From positions 77,430,910 through 77,494,909 of the forward strand of contig NC_030683.2 in assembly GCF_000004195.4 (NCBI RefSeq): a stretch of DNA of 64,000 nucleotides. The letters run 5' to 3'. Positions 33,547 to 46,268 of this stretch are shown here, piece after piece (the first letter of the stretch is position 1; each line of letters opens with the position of its first letter). The stretch comes from Xenopus tropicalis (lineage: Eukaryota; Chordata; Amphibia; Anura; Pipidae). The notes beneath the pieces are model-generated. The model was given only the letters and a program-made list of their open reading frames with translations, had not been told where the DNA came from and did not search any database. Position numbers and translations under genes: made by a program.

Positions 33547-34217
33547 TATTATAAACAGGCTGTTTGAAACCCCCAGTCCGCTCAGTAAACAGTTGCTTTG
33601 GTCAAGGTTCTGGTTGGGCTGTAATTGTCAGTGTAATGAAAGTACAGAGAAAGCTGTTTGTAGAATGATAGAATTCAGAATGTTTTTTGGTTAGAAAAAG
33701 CCACAATTACCTTCTAAACTAATATTTTGGTTGATGGAGATATGGTTATATTTGGAAGTCTGTTGTAAATAAGTTACATCTAAATACTAAGCTAAACCTT
33801 GTATAGGGAAGGATGTATATGATATCCTGTAATAGGGCAGCACTAGTTTATATGTACCCGTATCCATGATACACTTGTGTTTCTATGCCAGTGGGATAAT
33901 TTGGTCAGTATCATTTATGGATTGATTTTTAGATCCCCCTAGTTCTCTATGGAGGTTGAAGAAAAAATGATATAAGAGAATTGACCAATAAGAATGCTAA
34001 TTAGGTTTCCAGCACTATATCAGCCATTTTGATATTATCTTACATATAGAGATAATTACATCATTTTTCCCTTCATTATATGACACAGGAATCAGACATG
34101 GGGATAAAGTACAGACTTGTTCAGTGGTGGGAAACTGTGCTTATTGCTCCCAACTCCAATGGCAGGAACAAAGAACAGGGAATACAAAATACAGCATTTC
34201 TAATGATTTTCAATTTT
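33547..34217. other. No feature recognised
   Basis: AT-rich sequence without recognisable gene or repeat. Confidence 0.4.
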
Positions 34218-34221
34218 AGAC

Positions 34222-34680
34222 TTTAGTTCTCCATTAATGAGTTGGAGAGAGTGCAGAAACATGCAACTAAACTGTAAACGGAGATAGAAGATTTAAACTA
34301 TGAAGTTAGACTGGCAAGGTAGGGGTTGTTTTCTCTGTAAAAAAAGCACTTGCGAGGAGACATGATTACTCTGTACAAGTACATTAGAGGGGACCATAGG
34401 CAGATAGGGGGTGTTTTTTTCTCTCATAAAAATGACCAGCACACCAGAGGCCACCCCTTTAGATTAGAGGACGAAACTTCCATTTGAAGCGGTGTAAGTG
34501 GTTTTTCATGGTGAAGACAGTGAGGTTGTGGAATGCCCTTCCTAGTGATGTTGTAATGGCATATTCTGTTAATGTCTTTAAGAGGGGCCTGGATGAGTTC
34601 TTGAACAAGCGTAGTATCCAAGGCTATTGTGATACTAAAATCAGTTAGAATATATGTATGATGTTGGAATATATGTATTG
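34222..34680 (+). mobile_element. CR1 3' end fragment, diverged
   Basis: From ttaatgagttggagagagtgcag (NELERVQ) to aggctattgtgatactaaaatc (QGYCDTKI) with several stops and small indels. No microsatellite tail before the next CR1 starts. Confidence 0.75.
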
Positions 34681-34691
34681 ATGTTCATATC

Positions 34692-37600
34692 CGTTACAAG
34701 GAAAGCAGTCTCATAATTGCCTTAGCTCTAACTCTCCGTTAGCTAATGTAAACATCAGAGGGAGAAGTAGTAATCTCCGCTGCATGCTGGCTAATGTGCG
34801 TAGCTTGTCGGGTAAATTAGGGGAGCTGCAAGCTATTGCATGTATTAAAAATTATGATTTAATTGGTATCACTGAGACCTGGTGGGATGATAAATGCGAT
34901 TGGGCTGTGAATTTAAATGGTTATACACTTTTTAGGAGGGACAGAGAGATTAAAAAGGGTGGAGGGGTTTGTCTTTACGTAAAGTCAGACTTAAAGCCAT
35001 GTAATAAAGACATTACCAATGAAAACGTTGAATCTCTTTGGGTAGAAATTTCAGTAGGGCTGAAGGTCACAAAGAAAATGATCATTGGTGTATGCTATAA
35101 ACTACCCCGTATTGATGAGGGGGATGAGGCCCAGCTATTGTTGCAAATGGAGGAGGCTTCAAAACTGGGTCAAGTTGTTATTATGGGGGACTTTAATTAT
35201 CCGGACATTGACTGGAGTAATGGGGTGGCTAAGTCAGAAAAAGCTAGTAGGTTTGTAAATATGCTAAATGACAACTTTTTATTTCAGGCGGTTCAAGAAC
35301 CCACTAGGAATGACTCTATTTTGGACCTGGTTATTTCTAATAATAATGAACTCATCTCTAACATTTGTGTGGGTGAGCATTTGGGGAACACTGATCACAA
35401 CATGGTTTCCTTTGAGATAATGCTGCAGAGACAGCTCTATAAGGGAGTAACTAAAACGCTCAATTTTAGACGTGCAGACTTTGCCAGTATAAGGGCATCT
35501 CTGCAATGTGTCAACTGGGAAAGGCTTTTCATGGGGTTAGACACAGAAGGAAAATGGAACATCTTTAAAACATTGCTTTGCAGGTATACACAGCAGTATA
35601 TCCCCCTTGTAAGCAAGGAGAGGCATCGCAAAGCAAAACCTTTATGGCTGAATAAAGGTGTTAGTGTCGAGGTTGGTAAGAAAAGACGTGCTTTTAGGGC
35701 ATTCAAGTTAGCTGGGACAGCAGAAACTTTCATCAGGTACAAGGAAGCAAATAAAGCATGCAAAAAAGCTATCAGGCAAGCTAAAATAGAAATGGAAAGG
35801 GATATTGCAGCTAGGAGTAAAAAGAATCCAAAATTATTTTTTAATTATGTTAATAGTAAAAAAATGAAGCAAGAAGGGGTGGGAACCTTATTATCACGGG
35901 GGGGGGTGGGTAAGTTGGTTGATGAGAATGGGGAAAAAGCTGAAATTTTGAACTCTTATTTTTCATCTGTCTATACATCTGAGGAGCCAGATAATGAAGG
36001 ATTCCCTTTTAATATGCCCAGTTCTAGTAATTTAGCTACTGATGCATGGGTCACTCGGGAGGAAATTCAAAAGAGACTTGAACATGTAAAGGTAAACAAA
36101 GGTCCAGGGCTGGATGGGATGCATCCCAGGGTATTAAATGAGCTGAGTAGAGATGTAGCGAACTGTTCGCCGGAGAACTCATTCGCACGAAAATCGGGTG
36201 TTCGCAAGTTCGCAAACTTTTAGCGAAGTTCGCAATTTTGGGTTCGCCTTAGCTAGAGCCAAATTTTGACCTCTCACCCCAGAGCCAGCAGATACATGGC
36301 AGCCAATCAGGCAGCTCTCCCTCCTGGACCACCCCCGGACCACTTCCATATATAAACCGAAGCCCAGCAGCCATTTTACATTTTGCCTGTGTGTGCTTGA
36401 TGAGTTAGCATAGGGAGAGAGCTGTGCAGGGGTTTGAGGGACAGTTTAGGTAGCTTTGCTGAGTCTGACTAGTGATCTACTTTCTACTGCTCTGTATGTA
36501 GCTACTGGGGACAGCTGTCCTGCTGATCTCATCTGCTGTAACCCAATAGTCCTTGTAAGGACTGCTTTTATTTTCTGATTACTGTTACTCTAGTCTTCTT
36601 TTCATTGTGTACTGCAGCTCCGTCTGTGTGTGTTGGAGACAGGTGTGCTGCTCATAGTAGTGCACTAAGCACCAACCACACATACACATCATTTTTTTTC
36701 ATTTGTGTTTTTTTACTTTGCTACTGTAATTTATAGAGCCCATTGCTATTAGTCTAACTGTGGGGGACTGGTGTGCTGCTCCTAGTAGTTCACCACCAGC
36801 ACCAACCAGAGATCACTTTTTTTTTTAAATTTAAGTTACTGTTCTTTAACGTGTCCAGTGCTGTTTGCTGTTATTCATAGTAGTGCACCAAACACGTTAC
36901 GCATAGTAGTGACATTGCATTGCAATAAAATCACCTGAGCGATGTTTTTCCACCAGCAATAATATATTCCGTATTCACTACTGTGGCGTTTTGTCTTTGC
37001 GTGTGAACCGGCTGTAACCTTTACACGACTTGATTGGCATGTAGACGCCGGACGTTTTAAAGCAGTTTATTACACAAGTTTAGAAATGTAGTGTGATTTC
37101 TGCCCTTTACAGCACAAAACGCAACGCTGTGTCAACAACGTATTTTTTTTTAAACAACTTTAAAATAAGTCTTCTGGCCAGAAATGGCTTTTCTAGGTTT
37201 TAAAGTTTACCTTCCCATTGAAGTCTATGGGGTTCGCATAGTTCGCACTTTTTGGCGGAAGTTCGCGAACGGGTTCGCGAAATTTTTTTCTGAGGTTCGC
37301 TACATCTCTAGAGCTGAGCGCTGTGATTGCCAAACCTCTTCACTTAATTTTTCAGGATTCGTTGAGGTCTGGTATGGTGCCGAGAGACTGGCGAATTGCT
37401 AATGTGGTGCCGTTATTTTAAAAGGGATCCCGTTCTCAGCCTGAAAACTATAGGCCTGTTAGTCTGACATCAGTAGTAGGAAAACTTTTGGAAGGGGTAA
37501 TAAGGGATAGGGTACTTGAATACATTGCAGTTCACAATACTATTACTTTGTGCCAGCATGGTTTTATGTGTAACAGATCTTGCCAGACTAATTTAGTCGC

Positions 37601-38876
37601 CTTTTATGAGGAGGTGAGTAGGAACCGCGATGCTGGAATGGCAGTTGATGTCATCTACTTGGACTTTGCTAAAGCGTTTGATACAGTACCTCACAGAAGG
37701 TTAATGATCAAATTAAGGAATATTGGCCTAGAACATAATATTTGTAATTGGATAGAGAACTGGCTGAAGGATAGATTACAAAGAGTGGTGGTAAATGGAA
37801 CATTTTCTAATTGGACCAGTGTGGTTAGTGGAGTACCACAGGGGTCAGTCCTTGGTCCTTTGCTTTTTAACTTGTTTATTAATGACCTGGAGGTGGGCAT
37901 AGACAGTACTGTTTCTATTTTTGCTGATGACACAAAATTGTGCAAAACTATAAGTTCCATGCAGGATGCTGCTGCTTTGCAGAGCGATTTGACAAAATTA
38001 GAAAACTGGGCAGCAAACTGGAAAATGAGGTTCAATGTTGATAAGTGCAAAGTTATGCACTTTGGTAGAAATAATATAAACGCGAACTATCTACTGAATG
38101 GTAGTGTGTTGGGGAATCCTTAATTGAGAAGGATCTAGGGGTTTTTGTTGATAACAAGTTGTCTAATTCCAGGCAGTGTCATTCTGTGGCTACTAAAGCA
38201 AATAAAGTGCTGTCTTGTATAATAAAGGGCATTGACTCAAGGGATGAGAACATAATTTTGCCCCTTTATAGGTCCCTGGTAAGACCTCACCTTGAGTATG
38301 CAGTGCAGTTTTGAGCTCCAGTCCTTAAGAAGGATATTAATGAGCTGGAGAGAGTGCAGAGACGTGCAACTAAACTGGTAAAGGGGATGGAAGATTTAAA
38401 CTATGAGGTGAGACTGTCGAGGTTGGGGTTGTTTTCTCTGGAAAAGAGGCGCTTGCAAGGGGACATGATTACTCTGTACAAGTACATTAGAGGGGATTAT
38501 AGGCAGATGGGGGATGTTCTTTTTTCCCATAAAAACAATCAACGCACCAGAGGTCACCCCTTTAGATTAGAGGAACGGAGCTTCCATTTGAAGCAGCGTA
38601 GGTGGTTTTTCACGGTGAGGGCAGTGAGGTTGTGGAATGCCCTTCCTAGAGATGTGGTAATGGCAGATTCTGTTAATGCCTTTAAAAGGGGCCTGGATGA
38701 GTTCTTGAACAAGCATAGTATCCAAGGCTATTGTGATACTAATATCTACAGTTAGTATTAGTGGTTGTATTTATAGTTTATGTATGTGAGTGTATAGATT
38801 GGTAGGTGTGGGTTAGGTGAACTTGATGGACACTGGTCTTTTTTCAACCCTATGTAACTATGTAACTATGTAACTA
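34692..38876 (+). mobile_element. CR1 LINE ORF2 copy, nearly full length, interrupted by hAT element
   Basis: ORF2 opens at 34784 with MLANVRSLSGKLGELQAI and runs through the endonuclease ([58 protein letters not shown]) to the linker ([19 protein letters not shown]), where the hAT element 36148-37310 enters. It resumes at 37319. A stop at 37418 (LF*KGSRSQ), a frameshift near 38113 (MEKDLG block) and a stop near 38313 (VQF*A) disable it. The 3' end reads [17 protein letters not shown] to [11 protein letters not shown], then a taactatg tail. Confidence 0.9.
36148..37310. mobile_element. hAT-type element, 1163 bp, perfect 16-bp termini
   Basis: Starts TAGAGATGTAGCGAAC and ends with its exact reverse complement. 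Flanked by GAGCTGAG at 36140-36147 and 37311-37318, with the empty target visible in the CR1 copy near 21795. No transposase frame, so non-autonomous. The interior includes tgtgctgctcctagtagt-type internal repeats and homopolymer T tracts. Confidence 0.93.
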
Positions 38877-38879
38877 TAT

Positions 38880-39008
38880 ATACTGTATGGTTTATGTATG
38901 TGAGTGCATAGATAGGTCAGTATAGGTTTGTGTGTGTGCTGGTTTTACTTTGAAGGGTTGAACTTGATGGACTTGATGATCTTTTTTTAACCATGTGTAA
39001 CTATATAA
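38880..39008 (+). mobile_element. CR1 3' UTR and tail fragment
   Basis: Contains tgtatgtgagtgcatagataggtcagtataggtttgtg, then gggttgaacttgatgga and a gtaactata tail. Lies directly behind another CR1 tail. Confidence 0.7.
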
Positions 39009-39009
39009 C

Positions 39010-40832
39010 AGGAGACACACTTAACAGGCCAAAAATTACTTGCACTCAAAAGGCATTATGTGGAACACACTTATCACGCCCCCCTCTCAACACATTCTAG
39101 GGGGGTATCCATTATAATAAGGAAAGGGGTCCAATTTGAATTACTTACCTTACACGCAGATTTTTATGGAAGGTATATTATTCTACATTGCAGGATACAT
39201 AACCAGCCACTTTTCCTTGTAAATATATATATCCCCCCCACCATTCTCTATTACTTTATTAGAACAAATTAAGCAGAAGGTGATGGCTTTGCCTACAGAC
39301 CCCCAATGTTTCATAGGAGACTTTAATTGCACAGTTAACCCTATAATTGACAGGCTGACGGGAGTAGATCCAGCATCAACACATCTGTAGGAGTGGATGG
39401 CATGTAGCAAACATCCAACTGGCCAACTGTTTTCATGCCATTCCACAGCCCATGTTATTCTATCAAGAATTGATCTAGTTCTTGGAACACTAGCCTTTCC
39501 ACAACTCCTACAAGATATCCAATTCTTACCAAGGATCACTTATAAGTGCAATTAAAGGAGCTATGGAAAGTAAGTAAGATATAAAATTAAAAGAACAAGT
39601 GCAACAAGAAGCACAGCTAGCTTATATAAACAATACATCAAATGAAACACACTCCAATTTAGCAAAAAGATCTGGATTTGCAACATGTGACTCTAACTAG
39701 GAAAAAATTGCTGTATCAATGCCAGAAAACCTTTGAAAATGGAGATAAAAATGTGAAAACACTGGCCTGCTTTTTTAAAGTCTCTGAGGCTATGACAGTA
39801 GTGTCATCTATAAAGGTGGGAAAAGGAAATTTGCACACAGATCCACAGAACATATCTAACATACTTGCTGCATACTATATGTTTATCCAGAGAACAAAGG
39901 CAATTTCTAGATAATCCCATTCACCACAAGAAATCGTGGCGAACATTAATTGCCTACAAGCTAATAAAACCCTTGGGCCAGACAGATTGCCAGCAGCTTG
40001 GTACAAACTTGTGCAAACAAGTAATACCTCTGTGATCAAAATATTTTATGAATCTCTAGAAACACATTCAATCCCTGAGACATTCTATGAAGCAATTATA
40101 ACTTTAATCCACAAGAATGGTAAAGCCCCAACAGACTACAATTTGTACCGCCCAGTTTCATTAAATAATATGGATGCAAAAACCTTTGCAAAAGTCCTTG
40201 CTAATAGGCTACTTAAAATTGTACCTGACCTGATATATAATGACCAGAGTGGATTTATGCCACACAAAACAACATCCCTAAATTTAATATGAGTGTTTAC
40301 TCACTTACAAAATGCTAAGCTAACACAAGCAGATGGACTTCTGGCATCCTTAGATATAACTAAAGCCTTTGACACGGTCAACTGGAACTTTTTGTGGGCA
40401 GTATTAAAAAAGTTCAGGTTTGGCCCTAAATTTGTCACATGAATCCAACTCATATTAAAAGCCACATGCCCATGTCTGTGTAAACTCCATATTATTAGAG
40501 GAAATAGAACTAAGTAATGGAACCAGGCAAGGATGCCCGATGTCCACACTACTCTTTGCACTGGTCATTGAACCACTTGCTATAGCAATCCGTCTGGACC
40601 CAGAGATCAAAGGCCTAAAAGTTTCACAGGTAGAGGAAAAAATAGCATTATATGTAGACAATTTGATCCTATTCCTGGAGGACTATGGTAATTCTCTCAC
40701 TCAAGCCCTAAAATCTCTGGATACATTTAGTGACTGCATTGGTCTAAAAATAAATAAGCAACAATGTCACCTTTTTTCCATTAACGGAACCAGGACAGGA
40801 TAGCCTCTTACATGGCCTTCAGTGGGTCCCCC
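39010..40832 (+). mobile_element. L1/Tx1-type LINE, plus strand, broken
   Basis: Endonuclease fragments (SRGVSIIIRKGVQFEL, GRYIILHCRIH, LVNIYIPPT, then CFIGDFNCTVNP). After deletions comes a reverse transcriptase: KTLGPDRLPAAWYK, NLYRPVSLNNMDAKTFAKVLANRL, DQSGFMPHKTTSLNLI, LDITKAFDTVNWNFLW, then GTRQGCPMSTLLFALVIEPLAIAI. The catalytic YADD reads YVDN. Several frameshifts (after 40292, near 40440). It ends near LLHGLQWVP, where the antisense L1 begins. Confidence 0.82.
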
Positions 40833-43197
40833 AGTAATATGGCTTTCCTAGCATAGTGTAAGAGTTGTTGCAAACATAGTCTGTCACTAGAGGGTAAGGT
40901 CCTTCAGTGTGGCCCAATAGACAGAATGTAGGTATCCAATGTTTGGAAGTCCCAGTGTTGAGCTAGCATAGGTGAGTATCGCAGTCCAAAACTGTTGAAT
41001 TTTGGGACAGTCCCAGAACATATGTAAATAGTTGCCCTGATCTAGGTTGCATTTCACACACATGTCTGGGTAGTCCTGATACATTTGCGCCAGCCTGTGG
41101 GGAGTTAAGTACACTCTATTGAGAAATTTAATGTGAATGAAGCAGTCTCTTGTGGCTAAAGTATGTTAATTTCAGGTATTTGTTCAAGTATGTCTTCCCA
41201 GGTTTCGTTAGCTAGCTGGGGGAGATCCTGGGCCCAATTTAATCTAATATGACTTATAGGATCAAAATTGCTTTGTAGCAGAATGGCATAGAACCAACTG
41301 AGTGGCTTAGATAGATTAGATCTATGGTGATATCGTTCAAGGGTGCTATAAAGTCTTAAGGTCCCCGCCAAGCGAGCGGATCTTTACCCGATATCCCCAC
41401 CTACGGGTGGGCGATATCGGGTAGCAACTTGCTTTAAAAAAAAATAATCTGATCGTTTGGCCCTGGGGCCAAACGATCGGATTACATTTGCGGCCATGGG
41501 CAGTCGGTTCGGGGACCGCATCAATGAGCTGATGCGGTCCCCGATCCGACTGGATTTTCTAACCTGGCCAATCGATATCTGGCCAATTTCAGGCCAGATA
41601 TCGGTCGGCCAGGCCGCTCGTTTGTTCCCATACACGGGCCGATTAGCTGCCGAATCGGTCCAAGGGACCGATATCGGCAGCTTCTATCGGCCCGTGTATG
41701 GGGGCCTTTACTGTTCTAGCAAAGACCTGGGTAACTGTTTTCATGGGGGGAGTTAAAGGGTAAATTGGTGCTAGTCCTCTGTATAACTGATTCACCAGAG
41801 CCTCAAATGAGGAGATTACCATGGCTTCCAGTACTGTGGCTTGGTTGTTGGGGTCTGGGTTAAGCCACCACCGTGCATATACCAATTGACTTACATAAAA
41901 GAATAAAAAAATTGGGAAGGGCCAGTCCACTTTTCTTAACCGGAGATTGTAGCATTGGCATCTTAATTCTTGGCCGTTCCCCTGCCCAAATGAACTCTCT
42001 TACACATACATCAATTTCCTTGAAACATTTCTTGGTAGGCAGAATTGGGGCGTTATGGAATATATACAGAAATTTCAGTAGCCAGACCATCTTTAGGATG
42101 TTGATGTTGCCAGGCAGGGAAAGTGGCAGGCTGGCCCAGTGATGTGATTTAGTCCTAAGGGACTTGAGGACAGGGGTTAAGTTCAACTTTGTGAATTGTG
42201 TTGGGTCTCTGTATATTACTATGCCTAGGTAGGTGAAGGAGGTGACCCATTGTAGTTGGGGTCCGTGCAGCGAGTCTCTGGCACTTTCTCTGTCTATGGG
42301 GAACACAAGGGACTTAGTCCAGTTAACCTTGAGGCCAGACAGACCCCCAAATCTTACGACTTTGGTGAGAAGTTCTGTGAGAACTGTTTGGGATTGGCCA
42401 GATATATTAACATATCGTCTGCATAGAGCGAGATTTTCTTCTCTACTCTCTGCAGTTTGAGACCTCGTATGTTTGGGTTGTTGCAAATTTTAATGGCAAG
42501 GGGCTCTATGGCCAGTCCAAAGAGGAATGGCGAGAGCGGGCACCCCTGGCGAGTACCCCGTTCCAGGGGGAATACCCAGGACAGTTCAGCGTTAATTAGG
42601 ATCCTGGTGGTTGGCGAGTCATATAGGGCCCTTACCCATGTAATAAACTGGTCCCAGTCCATATTTTGCAAGTAGGGCCCAGAGGTAGGGCCATTCCACA
42701 GTATCAAATGCTTTTTCGGTGTCTAGGGCCACCACCACCCTTTCCCCTGTAACATCGTGTTTGGCCTAGATGTTGGTAAACAGGTGCCTGATGTTGATAT
42801 CCGTGGCTCTGTTGGGCATGAAGCCAGTTTAATCGGGGTGTATTAGGAGTTCTATTACCTGTTTAAGCCTATTGGCTAGGACTTTGGCTAATATTTTAAC
42901 ATCGGAGTTTAGCAGTGAGATTGGCCTATATGACTCGCATCTCTCCGGGGGTTTCCCCTGCTTAAGGATCAAGGTGGTGGCCAGTTTAGCACTTTCAGGA
43001 AGTTGGGCTCCCTGTGTGATCTTATTGAACAAGTTACAGAGTTGTGGTGTAATGATATCCTTGTTTGATTTGTACCACTGAATGGGAAGCCCGTCCGGGC
43101 CAGATAACCAAGATCTTGATTTTAAAGAAAAAATCATGTTTAGTGATATATCTTTGCAAGGCATCAGCCCTAAAATATTGCTCTTCTTTCTCATCCA
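40833..43197 (-). mobile_element. L1/Tx1-type LINE, minus strand, broken, with nested MITE
   Basis: Read from 43197 downward: SGPDGLPIQWYKSNKDI, ESYRPISLLNSDVKILAKVLANRL, then RGTRQGCPLSPFLFGLAIEPLAI, SLYADDMLIYL, GGLSGLKVNWTKSLVFP, FTYLGIVIYRD, REFIWAGERPRIKM and the C-terminal Cys/His-type end (MYQDYPDMCVKCN, GNYLHMFWDCPKI). RT, connection and C-terminal parts are present, but frameshifts occur (near 42730, 42430, 41900). The MITE at 41359-41707 interrupts it. Confidence 0.85.
41359..41707. repeat. MITE in antisense L1, TTA duplication
   Basis: 349 bp, AGGTCCCC start and GGGGGCCT end, with TTA at 41356-41358 and 41708-41710. The interior is highly palindromic (gatatccccacctacgggtggg, ccgatatcgg). 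Removing it with one TTA restores the L1 frame ARTVRLYSTLERYHH on the minus strand. Confidence 0.85.
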
Positions 43198-43347
43198 TCC
43201 ATCAAAGGTTTACTTTGCACAAGCAAAACAAGATGTGTTTTCAAACCAGTAACTTTTCAATTTAATCAGATTTCTCTCTACTTCACATATTACAATATTG
43301 ATGACTTTTTTAAATCTCTGCCTTCAAACATGGTCTTGTCATACCTA

Positions 43348-43646
43348 GGGGCACATTTACCAATCCACGAACATCCGAAAATCGTCCAAACGCGTTTTTT
43401 CCGTAACGATCGGTATTTTTGCGTTTTTTTTCCGTCGCTGTCAAAAAAAAATCGAATTGGTTTTTCCGCCGTTTATTTTTGCTCAATACGAAAAAATAAT
43501 GGCGGCGATGAAAAAGTTGCGCAAAATACTGTAAAGTCTTGACGGCAGCGAAAAAAAACGCGAAAAAGTCGCATCGCAACATGTTCGTTTCCAATCCGAT
43601 TTTTTCCCATTCGGGATTTGGATTCGTGGATTAGTAAATGTGCCCC
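43348..43646. repeat. MITE, GGGGCACATTTAC termini, CTA duplication
   Basis: 299 bp, inverted termini ggggcacatttac / gtaaatgtgcccc, CTA at 43345-43347 and 43647-43649. The interior is rich in cgttttttt/aaaaacg. Confidence 0.8.
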
Positions 43647-43682
43647 CTAGTGTTAAATGATAAGTAAACCTTAAAACACTAA

Positions 43683-43881
43683 GGGGCACATTTATCAAAG
43701 TACAATTGATTCCAAATACAAAAAATTCTACTTTTTCGTACATTGCAACAAATTTTACACAACAAAATCGTATTTGTCGCAACAAGTATGAAAGTTTTGG
43801 ATTTATTAAAACTTTGTTATCGTGATAATCCAAATTTTACCCATTTTGGGATTCGAACTCGTACTTTGATGAATCTGCCCC
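43683..43881. repeat. MITE, GGGGCACATTTAT termini, TAA duplication
   Basis: 199 bp, ggggcacatttatcaaagta / tactttgatgaatctgcccc, TAA at 43680-43682 and 43882-43884. A relative of the element next to it. Confidence 0.8.
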
Positions 43882-43884
43882 TAA

Positions 43885-45713
43885 ATATAAATTTTCTTTG
43901 GGTGCTTTTCAAAGCAATTTACATTAGTTATTTATTTTTTTCAGTTTGAGAACTATTTAGAGACAAAAGGCAGTGGCACCACAAATACATTAATACAATA
44001 AAAGGTAATGATTTCAGATGTAAAAGGGCATCTGAAACTTTTGATCTCTTTTAAAGTGACTATATTGACAAAAAATTAAATTAAGAAGATGTGAAATACG
44101 TGAATTTAGAGATTCAGTTCAAATAAAATCTGCTGTTCCGCATACTTAGGACATTGCAGTTTATGCTATTTGCGTGACACATTTAGTGCAAAAGTTTTTA
44201 ATCTCTTTAATGTACAAATAAAGGTGACCTAGATTCACACTTGAATAACACATTTTACTTGTTCTGACACCCATTCCTGTCTGAAAGGATGTTTCAAATA
44301 AATATATTAATTAGTCTGTGGTTTTGAACAATGCAAGCAGTATACTGTTTTCAGTAACTCTGAAGATACAAAAAATTGCTTAATTATTCACTCATATCCA
44401 ATTTTAATATTTTGTGTGTTAGTTGAGATAATGTTCCAACTGTTATTTATGTGTTATTGGATATTGTGGCTGCACAAGGCAGCAATACCTGTACTATATT
44501 CTGCCATATATTTTTCAGACTCTTTAGATTGAATGGATAGTTTATCCTGGAGTTGTATTCCCTAGCTGAAACCAAGATTTTTTTTTCTTTGTACACTGCA
44601 TTTCTCTGTCATGAATTTTGCCAAAAATCTCTGCTCTCCATTTCTTAGTACAAAGACCTACAGCTGTCCCATGAAAACAGAGCTGCCCATGGTTAAATTT
44701 GGTCCCAAACCATAGGTTAAAGGTATTCTTTCATGATTTTTATGGAGTACTGTTTATTTCTCAAATACACTGTTTACATAGCAAATCACACCATTCTTGA
44801 ACCAACAAATGTATTTTTTTAGTTGTAATATTGGTGTGTAGGCAGCCATCTCAGTGCATTGTCTGATTTTTAATAAAGAGCCAGCACTACACAATAGAAC
44901 TGATTTGAGATAAGCTATTGTTTCTTCTATTCAATACACTTTCAATAGGACACAAGTTGTGTAATAGCAAAAAATGGCTCCTCCTGCTTGGGTGTTATCC
45001 TTATGTCTACCGCTAGGTGTATGCGAGCACTTATAGCAATGCAAGCTATTCTTGCATCTTTTTTTTTTTTTATTTCTATAAGGCTGAAAAAGGGTATAGG
45101 GGCCCAGGGTGGAAGAAATTATTGCCTTTTATTGTATTAATGTATTTGTGGTGCCACTGCCTTCTGTCTCTCACTGTATTCAATATATTTTGGGGTACAC
45201 TACTGCTGCCCCTCACTGTATAATTTCTTTAGGATCTGCAGTTATTTTTCATAGAAGTATCATTATTTAAAAGTGCACACTGTGTGTGTGTGTATATATA
45301 TATATCATTTACTGTACAAGCTAATTAAAGCTAATGGCAAATGGGGCAGTTTTTCCACAGTGTATTTCAACTTACAGAGAAATGTCTGAAGCCACCCTAA
45401 CTTACTAGAGCACAGTATAAGCAATTTTGCCTCTCACTTAATTCAAGACATTGCCAGCATTGCTATTAGCCCATTAAGGTACTATGAGTTCAGGCAGCTG
45501 AATCCTTCAGCAGAAGTGTCAAGAAGCTGCTATCTTGTTCCCTGTCCATTGTTCTGCTGATCTGCTGCTGAGGTAGAACGGGTGGGGGGTGATATCACTC
45601 CAATTTGAAGCACAGCAGTAAAGAGTGACTGAAGTTTTTCAGAGCCCAAGTCACATGGCTGCAGTACCTGGGAAATGAATAACATTAAATATTAAAAAAT
45701 CTGTTTGTGCTTT
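43885..45713. other. Intergenic, nothing recognised
   Basis: About 1.8 kb of AT-rich sequence with a (tg)n(ta)n microsatellite at 45278-45305. No gene or repeat borders seen; the open frames are short and without motif. Confidence 0.45.
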
Positions 45714-46268
45714 GGAAAGGGTATGGAAAGTCTCAGTTATGAATAAATACTGGCCAGGTTGGGGTTGTTTATGCTGGAGAAGAGGCGCTTAAGGGTTGAT
45801 ATGAAAACTATGTTTACATATATAAGGGGACTGTATAATAAACTCTCTAATGCTTTATTTACCAGTAGATCCTTTCAGAGGACATGAGGGTACCCATTCT
45901 GATTAAACGAAAGGAGGTTCTGTCTGAATAGTCAGAAATGGTTTTTGCAGTAAGAGTAAAAAGTTGTACTGGCAGATATATTATATAGCTTTAAGAAGAT
46001 GTTGAATGGCTTTTTAGCAAGTGAGGGAATACAGGGTTATGGAAGATAGCTCACAGTACAAGTTGATCCAGGGACTGGTCTGATTGCCATCTTGGAGTCA
46101 GGAAAGAATTCTTTCCCCCTCTGTGGCAAATTAAAGAGGCTTCAGAAGGGTTTTTTTTTTTTTTGCCTTCCTCTGGATCAACTAGCAGTAAGGCAGGTTT
46201 TATATAGGCATAAAAGGTTGAACTTGAAGGACGTGTTTTTTCCAACCTAACTTACTAAGTTACTATGT
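45714..46268 (+). mobile_element. CR1 3' end fragment, old
   Basis: From GMESLSYE..ARLGLFMLEKRRL through LYNKLSNALFTSRSFQRT to the 3' UTR (gttgatccagggactggtctgattgccatcttggagtc, as at 3715-3760) and a ttactatgt tail. Many indels. Closest to the subfamily at 1.3-3.9 kb. Confidence 0.8.

Noticed and set aside
36148..37310. Host promoter or gene within the 1.16-kb block
   Set aside because: Perfect terminal inverted repeats and an 8-bp target duplication show that it is a transposon.
45278..45305. (tg)n(ta)n tract as a regulatory or Z-DNA element
   Set aside because: An ordinary short microsatellite with no gene nearby.
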